Shown here piece by piece: positions 1 to 12,900 of a stretch of 64,000 nt of DNA. The notes under the pieces were generated by a model. It saw only the letters and a list, made by a program, of their open reading frames with translations, was not told where the DNA came from and ran no database searches. Location: the NCBI GenBank assembly GCA_946894095.1, contig OX335655.1:6510001-6574000 (forward strand), written 5' to 3'. The number at the start of each line of letters is the position of its first letter. The stretch's first letter is position 1. A program made the position numbers and the translations under genes. Source of the DNA: Incurvaria masculella (taxonomy: Eukaryota; Arthropoda; Insecta; Lepidoptera; Incurvariidae).

Positions 1-78
1 TATATCCGACGATGGCGCCTGCAGAATGCCTTGCTCTGACGGATATATACGTTCCTGGCGGGGGGGGGGCAGGGTTAA
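1..78. mobile_element. Right end of a piggyBac-like MITE (partial)
   Basis: The first 74 bases match the right part of the complete element at 52140-52445, including the shared core ATATATACGTTCCTGGCGG. The copy ends in a G-rich tip followed by TTAA at 75-78, the duplication typical of piggyBac-type insertions. The G run is expanded to ten bases here. The rest of the element lies outside the window. Confidence 0.65.
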
Positions 79-824
79 CAGGGAAATCGTATGAGATCTG
101 CCCTGGAAATTGAAGGCTAAGTTTTTGCAAGTTGTTCACACTGCGACATGACACCACAGGGAAAATGTGAATCTTTGCAGTAGTGCATAAAGGCCATATT
201 CTATTGCGCTATTAAAAATGTAATATTTTTGTATGCAATCTTGGCTAAAACCACACAACTACCGTTATGATATAAGCCCAATACACTTGTGAACTAACCC
301 TTTCTCTAGTAGAATGGTCTTCTTGATGATAGTTTTTGACGATTTCTTAAAAAATACCCATGTGATATCACTTTCCTCGTCAGTATTGAAAACGAATCTG
401 ATATTACCCGGTTTTTTGTAACAAATTGTTAAAAATTACTGAGCAACATGCGTGTATGTCGCTCAGTCATTTTTGACAAAATCAACAAATTGTCATTTTC
501 AACAAAATGTTGTTTTAGTATTCAAAAATTCTCTCTTCTCAGGGACACAGCCTCACTGAGGGATTGTCAATGTTTGAAAAACATCTGTTACATTCGTTCC
601 AAATGGAACCTTTTCTGTTACGGGTTCTTAGCAGGAGAGAGGGTCTTTCAAAGGGTTCACTCAACTATATTCTTTGCAGTTCGTGTGAAAAGTTAAGATG
701 GTATCACTTCTTTTATTTTGAATAATTTTAAATTTAAAAATTTAGTAAATGGCCTTGCTAGAATCCCATATAGTAAGTAAACATTGAAGCAGTAATGCAT
801 GAGGGCCGCTTGTGTGTGTGATAG
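79..824. other. Intron of l(2)gl, no gene seen
   Basis: AT-rich sequence upstream of the first visible l(2)gl exon. A SINE 3' end fragment (minus orientation) lies near 236-295. No convincing exon was found on either strand. Confidence 0.5.
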
Positions 825-966
825 GGAGCAAAGAAGCCGACGGACAGCGTGGAGAGCCCCGTCGACGCGAAGCCGGTGGAGCGTCCGATCGAGGCGCGGC
901 CGACCGACGACGCGTTCGGCTCCATGGTGCGATGCCTCAACTTCGCACGGACATTCCTATTGAACA
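825..966 (+). CDS. l(2)gl: l(2)gl exon (after the hinge)
   Basis: Acceptor ATAG at 821-824, donor GTATGT at 967. Encodes a Pro/Glu-rich linker, then [19 protein letters not shown], a blade strand conserved in Lgl proteins. Ends with one base of a codon (phase 1). The precise acceptor could be a few bases further on. Confidence 0.8.
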
Positions 967-3876
967 GTATGTCTTCCAATCTGAATCGCCAGATCACTCG
1001 TTAGGGGTTTTAGCAAAGGGCCCGAAAATTGTGGGCACCCCTGAGCAGTCAAGGGCGCAGGCGGACATACCTTCTATGCTAGAGGTCATGGGTTCGATTT
1101 CCATTCCGGTCATGCACCACTTTATTTTTCGTTCTCACATGGATAAGTCCATTTCGTTACGAATGTTAGTTGTTTCGTAGTTCAGAATCCATGTAAAACT
1201 GTAGGTCCCTTTCCCTCTAGGAGGAAAGGTGGGCTTAAACCCGGTTATTTAAAAAAAATGTGGGTGTGAACAAAACGGTAAAAAATTAATAAAATAAGAG
1301 TCTATAACAATGCAATTTTTTAATACCTCCATATGAATATTGCAGCACAAAATACAAACCCTACGCTATGGGCGGGAACCAACAACGGCACCGTGTTCGC
1401 GTTCACCATCACCGTCCCCAACACCAACCGGCGGAAAGAAGACTCCGTGAGTAAACTCAACCAAATTCGTTTTGAGAGTTCCATAGTCAACAAGGAATCC
1501 CTATAGTTGCACCATGTCCGTCCGTCTGTCCGAGATTTATTCGCTAATTAAATTGATAGACTTCTCTGAAAAAGAATGCCCGTGCATTATATTATGTTAC
1601 TGAGAGATAGCTGGGAAATAGGTATGGGAAATTGTTACCAAAGCTGAGGTAGTTTTGCTTTCATCTACACATACACCCTTGTCGTGTGCGTAACTGTTAT
1701 CTCACTACCGCATGCAAAATGTGTGCAGGCATATGCGAAACTACGAGCTAGGCTCATGAGTATGTGTGTGACAAGGTGACTTAAACCTACTATAGCTGGA
1801 TAAATACACTATTTCGAGGGGAATTACATTATAGTCATGATTTTTTCTAGTTCAGGTATAGTGATGTGTTTTCATGTCATGCTTTTTACTCCAAGGTCGA
1901 TTTCAAAATGACAAAGGAATCTCGAAATTATTTCTGATCCAGGGACTGCACAATTTGGAAAGCAGATCCAATGAACATTGCCAGGAGTTATTTTCCCAGC
2001 TATCAGAGATGTCATCGATTAAATGCAAAAAATACCCAATTAGTGACGAAATACTATGAACAAAAATCCTACAATATTACATCAAGTTGACATATGGAAG
2101 TTTCTTTTTAAATTATGTTCTGTCAGAAGGCTTCCTGCAACCTAATATTAATGAGAACACTCAATGTTCGCAGGTGACCTGCCAGCTAGCTAAAGAAATC
2201 CAATTGAAACATCGGGCGCCCGTCATAGGAATCACGATACTGGACGGTGCCTCCGTTCCCCTCCCAGAACCCCTCGAGGTAAGTTTGCATTGTGATTTAT
2301 ATAATCTTTAATATTACATTTGACTACTTAAATATCTTAAAGGATCATGGATAGTTAAAAATCCAAACTTATCGTCTTGTAATTCAGGGTGATTTAATAA
2401 GTTAAAAAACCACCTCTATAACAGTTTGAAACCCATGGTAAAATTATTTATGAGAGCTTTGGATGGATCCAAATATACATGTGGTATGTTTTGTGGTCTT
2501 TCCAATGCTTCTGACTGTATAAATTACATGTTAATTTATACATTTTCAACCATGTAAATACGTTGTTGCAAGACTCTATTGTCATAACTAATTGCTTCCC
2601 TACATTACATAAAATTTGTTACTTCATATGAATAAAACAGGCTTGATTCACTTTGCTCTGGGTGTACATAGACGTCTGATATGATAGGTACCTAATATGA
2701 GTCGTATTCACTACGTATAATATTCACAACGTATAATAGTATTTTTTTCCAAAAAATGAAAACCATGCATATCGTATAATATTCACAACGTATAATGTTA
2801 TAAAGTTTAAAAATAAAATCAACTCTTTGCATCATGCAGAACGTATAATAGTCACAACGTATAATTATACAAAACCTATGTTCGCCCAGTCCTGGAATAT
2901 GGCTACCAAATCTGGAGCCCCTACTTCCAAAAAGATATTTGTCTACTGGAAAGAGTGCAGAGGCGGGCAACAAAGATGGTGGCCTCCATAAGAAATAAAT
3001 CGTATGAGAGCCGTCTAGAGGCCTTGGGCCTCACCACGCTGGAGGAACGAAGACGTAGAGGCGATCTCATTGAAACATTTAAAATTTTATCAGAACTCTA
3101 TGATGTGGCAGATCTCAAACTGATGTACACAATGAATACCAATGATCACCTACGTGGACACTCACTAAAACTGAACCGAACCTCAAGCAATTCAAACCCG
3201 AGGAAACACTTTATAACCAATCGTGTGGTTGAGTCGTGGAACAGGCTCCCGGAGGAAGTGATTAGTGCCGCTTCAGTGAACAGCTTTAAAAACAGACTTG
3301 ACACTTATACAAAAAATCATAAACTTTAGACTTTTTATAGGAATAAAAAAAAAAAAAACAAGTGCACCCCCAGTTACCAACTAAGATGTACACGCATCAG
3401 CTTTAAGCTGCTAGTGTATCGAGACAATAATAATAATAATAATATTCCTAACATGAATTCACAAAAAAAGAAAACCATGCAGAATGTATAATATGCCAAG
3501 AAGCACTGCATAAAGCGCCCTAATAACGATACATTTAAGGCTGAAATTGCTACGAATCGATATTTGCTACAATTTCGAAAGGCCACCTTAAGCTAATTGA
3601 GACGGTCGAAACGTCACGTGCGAGTATACGCTTTAAAATTATATACATAAGGGCGCTTATCGTATGAAAAGTTTTTGGATTATATGATATGCACGGTTTT
3701 CTTTTTTTGTTAAATAAAGATCATAATATTATACGTTGTGACTATTATACGTTATGCATGGAGAAATAAGTAATTTTATTTTTTAAACTTCATGCACTAC
3801 GTATAAAATTATACGATCTGCCGATTATATGTTGTGCATGGTTTTAAAATTTTGTTAAAATATGACATTATACGAT

Positions 3877-3908
<32 letters not shown>

Positions 3909-6900
3909 GGTACGTCCATCTGCGATCAGTCTTCAGACTATAATCAGATCTCTTGAGTGTGCGTGGTTTTGTAGGTCAAACATGTCCAATAACATTAGAC
4001 CTTCCTCCATACTTAGATCAATCAGAACCGGTTGTCAAGATCCAGTATGTCATATCTTTTAAGTCGTCGTTGCTTATGATCTGGGATTAGTAGGTTTGAT
4101 GCAAGTACGTTGACATGGTTATTAAGTCGGGTTTTGTATTTGGTAGAGACCATTCTTATTTCATCCTTCACCGTAGGAATCTCAAGATGTTCGTGTATTT
4201 CAGTAGTCCGAGTGAACCAGGGAGCTTTGGCTATCTGCTTGAGCACGTTATTTTGAAACCTTTGCAGAATTTCGATGTTAGAATTGCTGGCGGTACCCCA
4301 CAGCTGAATACCATATGTCCATATGGGTTTGAGAATGGCCTTGTAAATGAGCAGCTTGTTCTCTAGACTCAGACTGGAGCCTCTGCCAAGGAGCCAGGTG
4401 ATTTTTTTATAGCGGATGTTCAATTCGTCTCTCTTCTTTGTAATATGTTCTCTCCAGATCAAACGTCTATCGAGATGCATACCAAGGTACTTGACTGACT
4501 CCTTGTGAGGCAGATAATCTTCACCAAGTTTGACAGGGGGGCAGCTACTATTTCCCAGCGAAAACGTGATATGAGTTGACTTGGTTGCACTTGCTTTGAT
4601 TTTCCAGTCTTTTAGCCATTGCTTAACCAGATTTACCTCATTCTGGAGTTCTTGAGAGGCCCTAGCGGGGCTCCCGTTGCTTGCTAGCAGAGCGACATCA
4701 TCAGCGAATGTTGCTGTCAGGACACATTCCGTAGTTGGAAAATCAGCAGTAAATAACGAGTAGAGCACAGGTCCTAGGACAGAGCCTTGTGGCACGCCTG
4801 CTACACAGTTGTAGAACTTGGAACGAGCATCACCTTGTTTGACCTGGAAGAATCTATTGGATAGATAGGATTCAATAATGGTGTAGATCGTGTGTGGCAT
4901 GCTAGTTTTGAGTTTCATCAAGAGTCCTTTATGCCATACTTTGTCAAAAGCCTGTTGAATATCCAAAAAGGCAGCTGAACAATACTGTTTTAATTCCAGG
5001 GATCTTCTTATCTTTTGGCAGACTCTGTGGACCTGTTCAATGGTAGAGTGCTTTGTTCTGAAGCCAAACTGGTGGTTTGGAATGATTTCTCTTTCATGTA
5101 TAACATCGTTTATCCTTTTCTGCAGAATTTTTTCAAAAAGTTTGCTTAGTATGGGTAGTAAACTAATTGGTCTATATGAGGACACTTCATTAGCCGGCTT
5201 TCCTTGCTTTGGGATCATGATAATTTGTGAAATTTTCCAAATGTCTGGGTAAGTTGAAGTTCTGATTATACCATTGAACAGAATGGTCAGAAAAACAATC
5301 GCCTTTTTCGGGAGTTCCTTAAGTAATTTTGATGTGATCAGGTCAAACCCTGGTGCTTTCTTCGATTCTAGAGCTTTGATTTCTCTTCGGATTTCTCTTG
5401 GCGTTGTGGGAGTTAACGGAGGACACATTTGAAATGGTTGAGCTAATACAATGTTTATAGCATCTTCCTGGTCTGAATCGCCTATATTTGGAACAAAGAC
5501 ATTCTCGAGGAATTTTGCGAATAATTCGGCTTTCTCTTCATCGGATCGAGCCCAGGACTCACCAGTTGATTTTAGCGGTGGTGATGTTAAAAGTGGTCTG
5601 TTAAACTCCTTGGATACTTTCCACAATGAATATTCATCATTTCTGGTGGCAGAGAGGGATTCTAGATGTTCCTTAAAGGTGGAGTTTTTTCTGTTTTGAA
5701 TGGTTAGTTTAAGGTCGCGAGCGCATCTGTTTAATATGGTCTTATCAGTTGTAAGACGACTGCCCTGCCAAACTCGGCGCAGTCTGCGCTTCTCTGTTAT
5801 TTTAGCACGTATGTCCAGTGGGTAGTTTTCGTATCCAATCTTTGATTCAATGGTTGGGGTGCATTCCCATGCTGAACATTGAATTAGGTTGGTTATATAA
5901 TAGGTTGCATGTTCAATGTCCTCTGGTGTCTTAAGTGGTATGTTAATATTGATTTTTGAATTTAAGACTTCTCTAAATGATTCCCAATCTGTTTTTTGGT
6001 TGTGCAAGGTTTCAAAAGTTTTTTTTATGATAATGAAATTGCTAAGAGTGGCAATTATTGGAGTATGGTCGGAAGTGCTGTCAAAACAGGATTCTACTTT
6101 GATATAATGGTGAGATAAGCCCATTGTGATGAAAAAGTCCAGTAAGTCGGGCATCTTCTTCGAGTCTGTCGGCCAATACGTTGGTTGACCAGTTGACAAT
6201 ACATTTAGATGTTTTCTGTCTACGGACATTTTCAACTGCCTTCCTCTTGTTACGGTCAAACGTGAGCCCCAGTAGGTGTGCTTGGCGTTCCAGTCGCCTC
6301 CTGCAATAAATCTGTTTCCAAGAGTATGGAAAAATTGCGTAAACATATCCTCGCTAATCGCATACCTAGGTGGGCAATAAACAGAAGATATTACTATGTC
6401 CCCTCGTATGTCAGATACCGATATGGATGTAGCCTGGATTTGATTCGTCTTATACTCTGGAAGTAGGTGGTGTTTTATCGAGGATTTGATTATAATAGCT
6501 GTTCCACCATGCCCTGTTCCATCTGGATGGAATGTTGAGTAGGTAGCAAATCCTTTAATGGAGAATGCACTGCGTATGGTAAGATGTGCTTCAGAGATTA
6601 GGACTAAATCTAGTTTTTCAGTTGTAATAAGCGTTTCCACTTCTATCTTATTCGGCGTTAGACCGTTTATGTTCCAGGCTGCGATTCTTAGGGAGTCTCT
6701 TACCATAATTGTGCTTTTGTAAGGCATTAGGGACTTTTATTTATGAGTGTAGTTATAAGCCCCATTAGGGTACTTATGTGTTGTAAGAGAATATCTATTT
6801 TTTCGGATTGCTTGAGCAACATCGTCTCTAAAGAGTTGTTGGGTGTTGATTCTTTTGTGCTGTGACTCTGTAAGGGTTCTTCAATCTGCGGTTGTTTGGT

Positions 6901-9900
6901 AGCATCTGCATATGTCTTCGTTTTTTGCGCTCTTGGGAATGGGTTCTTATCATGATTGATGTTGTTATGTGTAGATTTTAAGTCCATAGATGGCTTCGTG
7001 GATTTTAAGTTGTTCCTTGTTAGTTTCCTGGTTGCAATCTCTTTGTAGACTTGGCAACCTTTGTAGTTTGCAGGATGATCTCCGAAGCACAAAGCACACT
7101 TAGCTGGACTATTTCTGTCTTTTTTTGGGCATTCAGATGTCTTATGGGCATGTGTACACTTGACACATCTGAAAGGTCTCATACAATTGTTCTTGCTGTG
7201 GCCATACTGTTGGCATCTGTGGCACTGAACAATTGAGGTTTTTTTTCTGGGGTCTTCAATAATGACAGATTGGTTAAAAATATACTTTATGTCTTTTAAG
7301 GCTTTGTTATTAGCACTCGGTGCAATGTTGGCAAAGAAGGTCGAACTTGGGAGTTTTTCTGGTCCATAGCGAGCATTAATTATCTCACCCTTGACAATAT
7401 TGCCAGTTTTTTCAATTACCTCGATTATTGCGGACAAAGGGGTTGAATGATGCAGGTTTTTAATCACAATTCTTGTGCACTTTTCCTGTTTTTGCGTGAA
7501 TGTATGGCCGATTAGTCCTTTTTCTCTGATGAGGTCGAGTACTTTTTTGTAAATAGACGGAGAGTTGCACGAGACTCTTAGTTGGTTTTTGCTAATAATT
7601 TTGTAGGTGAAGTCATTGTTGTTGGCAACTGTCTCTAGGATTTCTGAGAGTTTACTGACATCATCAATACCATATAAGATTATGGGTGGGGGTTTGTTTA
7701 CCTTTGTTTGTTCGGAACCATGGTTATCATCAGATTTGTCAACTGGGAGTCCAGAATATCTATTGCTGAGCTCTGTGCTTCCGTTAGGAGGTGGAGAGTT
7801 GGAAGTCCTTCGTCTTTTGTGGTTTCGCAAGACGGGAACTCTCTGCCATTCGGGAGGGTTGAGTGTATTGGCATCTTTGCTGGGAGATTCTTCTAGAGTG
7901 AGAGAAGAGGATATGTTTCCAGTTGAGTTGGATCGTGTTAGAAATAGGCCCCTGTGTAAGACTTGTTGGACCATTTTATTGCTCTTGGCTTTGCTCTTTG
8001 GTGGGTCTACTTCTCTTCGTATTTCACTTCTTGAGGTCGGTAGTTCCATGGCTTCTTCGATGTCGTTGATGTGTGCCGTCAAAATTTTCCCGCTGGTTAG
8101 GCCGTCGTAGCCTTCAGTTTCCTTTGGTGGCGTTCTGAGTAGTGACCTTCTCTTGGCGAAGGGATTCGTGTCCTTATCATTTTGCGAAAAATTGCCCCCC
8201 CCAGAATACGAGGGGCAGCCCGAGTCTAGTTCAGCTCTATTGCCGCTAGATAGCTGCAATCCAGCTGAGCCAGACTCGGAGAGGGATTCTCCAGCACCGT
8301 AAGTGCCGGTACCCTCCTGGGGTATATCTTTTGTATTTCTCGCTTCCATTTTTATTTGAGTGTCACACTTGTCGGGTGTGACATCCTAGCCTTTGGTGAT
8401 CCAACACCGTCCTACAAGGCAGTAGGTTAGGTTTTACATCAGAGTACCCCTCTCCTAGACTGACTGCCACCCAAGGCTCTCGAGGTCGAGTCTCCCCGGG
8501 TCCGAGCTTTATTTTAAGTGGCGGCTCATACTCGCCACTGTCATCCTTCCGTCATCAGGTTTAGTGCTACTTTATAGAGACATCCCAGCCATGAGAGCCT
8601 CAACACCCCTCGAGATAGACCGCCAATTGTCCGGGGCTGCAAGTGCAGCTAACCTCCCGTGAGGGCCAGCTGCGTAAGCAGCTGACCCCCACTGAAGGCC
8701 GTTCCACTATCCGCAACCTGTGGACCCGTTCGGTGGCAGATGGCATTGCCCCTGGAAATTTTCTCCCAGAACCGAAAAACATTATACGATCTGTATATTA
8801 GACGTTCTGCCGTTCCCCCCCTAATATTGCTAAAAATATGTCTTTGAATAACACAAATTAAATAAATTCCCTGGTTGTGGTGTTAGATAGTAAGAATGGA
8901 GCTTAATTTCTATGGGATTGTGGTGTGATGGGCTAATGTCCTGACAGTAAGTGTGATATTAGCCATTCATTTCCAGTTCTATAGAATTAACACGACCAGT
9001 ACAAGGTCCATCTTGCATCACTATACGTACTATAGTCTGTGAATCAACGCGTGACACGTGACATTGTGCGCGTGACGCAGGTGGAACGCGGTGTGTCACC
9101 ACTGCCGGACGGCGCGGGTCCGCATCGCGTGCTCATCGCCTCGGAGGAGCAATTCAAAATATTCACACTGCCCTCGCTCAAGCCCTACTGCAAGTACAAA
9201 CTGACCGCGCACGAGGGCTCGCGGGTACGTCACCACACCGTTACAACCTCTTAATATGATATTTAGAATTATTACTGTACTTTTAACCATTAATTTGTAG
9301 CTAAACAGCGACATCTACATTGAAGCGTTTTAATCAGATGTCAGTAAAATATCTTACTCTGGGGATTCATCTGAAGCAGTATTCAAACATGCGACCTTCG
9401 GATTGTATGTCCGCTGCTATAACCAACTAAGCTATCGATTTAATTAAATTAGCTAACAAATTTATCGCTTATCTTATATCTTGCGTGCCACAATTTAATT
9501 GTATTGATTGATATCGACTTAATTGTTGTCCCCAAAGTCGATTTTGCTATCCTATTTTGTTTATTAAGACTGTTCATTTTCAAAAAGTCTGTGCATTTTT
9601 ATAATCTGCTTAGAATATTTCAATGTCGATGTCACTGTTTAACCTAATATAACCCTTTAAAACTTTTTCTTTAATAATTTTTTTTTCATTATTGGTGCTA
9701 TACTTAATTTTGTCTACAAATCCTTAGTTTTGTTTAAAATGTTAAATTCAAAGTGCGGCATCTATCGTCCCGTCGACTCTATTGACAGCGATATTGCCAC
9801 GGCAGGTCCGTCGGATGTCGTTCGCGTGGTTCGAGTGCGGCGCGGAGGGCGAGAGGCACCGCGAGTGCTGCCTGCTGTGCCTCACCAACCTGGGCGACTG

Positions 9901-12900
9901 CCTGGTGCTCGCCGTGCCGGAGCTGCGGCGGCAACTCAACGCGGCCGCCGTGCGCAAAGAGGACATCAAGTGAGTGCACACCGGCGCACAGCTGCACCTG
10001 ATATTTTCCGATCCTGGATTATGCAGGATGTCCGAGGTTTGGTCAGGAATCACGGAAGGATCGTGATATGTACCGTATGGATAGTGCAGTACTGATAATT
10101 TTTAGTTTTTTTCAATTATTTTACTATTTTCAAACAAAGTAAATACATACGACAATGTGAGCGCCATCTAAGCTTAGCGTAGGTAGCGAACTTAACCCAC
10201 CCAACCTCCACCGCGCCTCTTGCGCAGATTGCTTATAGCAAAATAATCTATTTAAAGAAAGTTAAGTAGAAAGTAAAATGAAAACTTTGAAAATTCATAT
10301 CTCGAAAACCAGTTTAGGTAGGACCATTGTTCTTTTTGTAATGTGTTTATTAGATTATACAATGGCTCATTGATATTCCTGACCGAACCTCGGACACCCT
10401 GCATATAGAGTGTCTTTGGCCAATGTGACGGTTAATGACATAAGATTTACTGTTAGCCAACCATGTGCATTCGCAAAAATGTGGCTGTATTTTCCCTATC
10501 CTCCGGTAAAGCTAGAATAGTCACCTAAGGGGTTAAAAAGCCTTTGCATCTTTATGAATGAAGGTTCCTTCATTCATAACAATGAAAGCAGACATTTTTA
10601 ATTGTTGCATTTTCATCAGATAACATACAAATGGACATGAATCTGAAGTTGAAAGTTTTTTTAATGTGTTCATTGATTTTGTATACTCGTTCCAGCGGCA
10701 TCTCCAGCCTGAGTTTCTCGAAGCGTGGCGAAGCTCTCTATCTGCACTCCTCCTCGGAGCTGCAGCGAATTTCGCTATCCGCCACCAAGGTTTGTTTTGA
10801 ACTCATTTGAAATCGTAAGCGGCATATATCTTTAGGTGCCATGAATGCCGTACCCGAAGAGTCTTGTCCAACTAAAAGTAAAAAATGTTAATCTGTTTTG
10901 TTCTTGATTGCTTCAACTGTTGTTTTTAACTAGATCTGTTTTATCTTTATTATTTTCAATTCATTTTCTCTTTCTCTATCTTTAAAAACTTTTCATATCC
11001 AACACTCTTAAAATATTAATTTGTTGTGTCATACTGCATAAGATGCCAGGTGACACAAGGATTTGTTTTTTTTAGTTGTCGCCAAAATTGTTTGGAAAAT
11101 GCGGTAGAGAGGGAGCAGTAAGTCTGGATAGGTGCATGTGGGCCGCCAAAAACGTAATTTGGACTGAGCCCCAAATGTTTTTCTGGGATGGCAGTAGATG
11201 GTAGTAATGCATATGGCACAGTGTATGAGGTGTCTGTGCGGGCAGGTGACGCGAGCACACTGCCGACTGGCGCTGGCCGCGTGGGCGGCGGCGCTGCGCA
11301 CGCCCGTTGACCCACCACCACAACTACTCAATGGCGAGCATAAGGTACTTATAGTGGGACCACACGTTTACATTGCTTTTTTTTACAATTTAATGGTGTT
11401 TTTATTCCATACCTTTTTTTTATGCGACCTGACATGGATGGCTAATACCACACAACTAACGTTATGATATTAGCCCAATACACCACATTCCCGAAGGAAT
11501 TACATTCCAGGACCTTCCCTTTATGAGTACGGCTACATTGAACTGGATGGAAAACACAGACAATTTTTAATTGCCGCTTCGACCATCTTTTCATCCAATG
11601 CGATGGTACCAACCCGGGCAGGCTTAAACCCTACCACCTAATAGGGGAAGGGGACCTACACTTTTACATGGATTCCGAACCATAGAGCAGCTCGCATTCG
11701 TGAGAAATGCACTTATCGAACTCTGAAAGAGAAAGAAAGTGGTGCATGTCGGAATTGAACCCAGACCTCTGGTACGCTGGCCAGTCCCCACGCCACTAGG
11801 CTACGAGGCACTCATACCTCAATGATTTCAGCAACCGCTGAAGATGTTAACTGCGGGTGAAAAATTGACATGGAGCCCAGTTTTTCTTAACTTCAAGATT
11901 GAAATCCAAGATGTCGCCGACACTAGGCCGACAGAACAGAGACCCTATTCCTAGCTGTCACCTAAATTCGCGTTTACGGCAAACCGATCGACTGGCGTTT
12001 TCAAATGTATGGCGAAATTGAAGAGCGCACGCAGTGAGCGTTAAGCAAACTAACATTTGCGGGTCCGAGTTTGATTTGACAGCTTACTCACCGGCGCCGT
12101 AAATACGTCGACGTTGTCGTTTACGTCGACTCCGCGTTTTCATACAAATCGGAAGTCCTGGTTCGACTTTGACAGCTTGAAGAAGTAAAGCCACTTAACA
12201 TCTAGTAAAAACTTGTAGTTTGAGTTCTGTAAACGCTAATTTACGTTCTACAAACGTTAATTAAGGTGACAAATGGGACTAGCAGCTCTGACCGTAGAAG
12301 TAAACTAATATTACTTGTTGACATTGATCAGGAGGCGGACGCGACAGAGACAACAGTGCACGACGTAACGGCAGCGTCCGGCGACATCACGGTGGACTCT
12401 GTGCGCGACCACACCGCCGCCGCCGCCGCGCCCTCCGCCGCGCCGCGCTCCTCCACCCCCACCGCCGCCGCCGCCGCCGCCCCGCCCGCCGACGCAGCGC
12501 CCCTTAACATCAACCTGCAGGTACGGGCTGTCCCACCACCGCATCAACTTCTTCCATTCACGAAAGCCGGTTCGGTGTGCCAAAGAGCAATCGCATTACA
12601 AAGCAATCATTTTTCATTTCTGTGCCTGTAAAAGGCATTCATTTGGTATTACTTTTATATTTGTCTGGCGTATTATTTCAATATTGTGTAAAAACATTTC
12701 GAAATAGTAAGAAATCTCTAAAATTACTCCTCAGACAACCTGACATGCGTGTTTTTACTACTTTAATTTGTAGATATGTCGCAGGAAAATTGTAATATGC
12801 GGAGATTTACAAGTATCCCAAGAAGAAGAAGAAGTATAATCACCATATTTATGTTTATCTTCCAAGCTTCCAATAATCCCAGGTGTATTGTGATCTTTTA

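Larger units (their letters stand above)
3879..8778 (-). mobile_element. Full-length Jockey-type LINE
   Basis: A 4.9-kb non-LTR retrotransposon read on the minus strand. It has a 5' UTR at 8350-8778, ORF1 (gag-like), ORF2 (endonuclease plus reverse transcriptase), a short 3' UTR and a poly-A tail seen as a T run at 3878-3905. It is bracketed by a perfect 14-bp target duplication. Both ORFs are open end to end, so the insertion looks young and perhaps competent. It sits antisense in an l(2)gl intron and landed in an existing foldback-like repeat. Confidence 0.92.

Noticed and set aside
9365..9442. Functional tRNA gene
   Set aside because: The B box is degenerate and the base before the anticodon is not T; kept only as a tRNA-like repeat.
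9730..10095. Several overlapping frames on both strands
   Set aside because: GC-rich l(2)gl exon in shadow frames; only the [12 protein letters not shown] frame fits the family and the splice sites.
12311..12583. Gly-rich open frame opposite the l(2)gl poly-Ala exon
   Set aside because: It is the antisense reading of GCC repeats in a well-supported exon.
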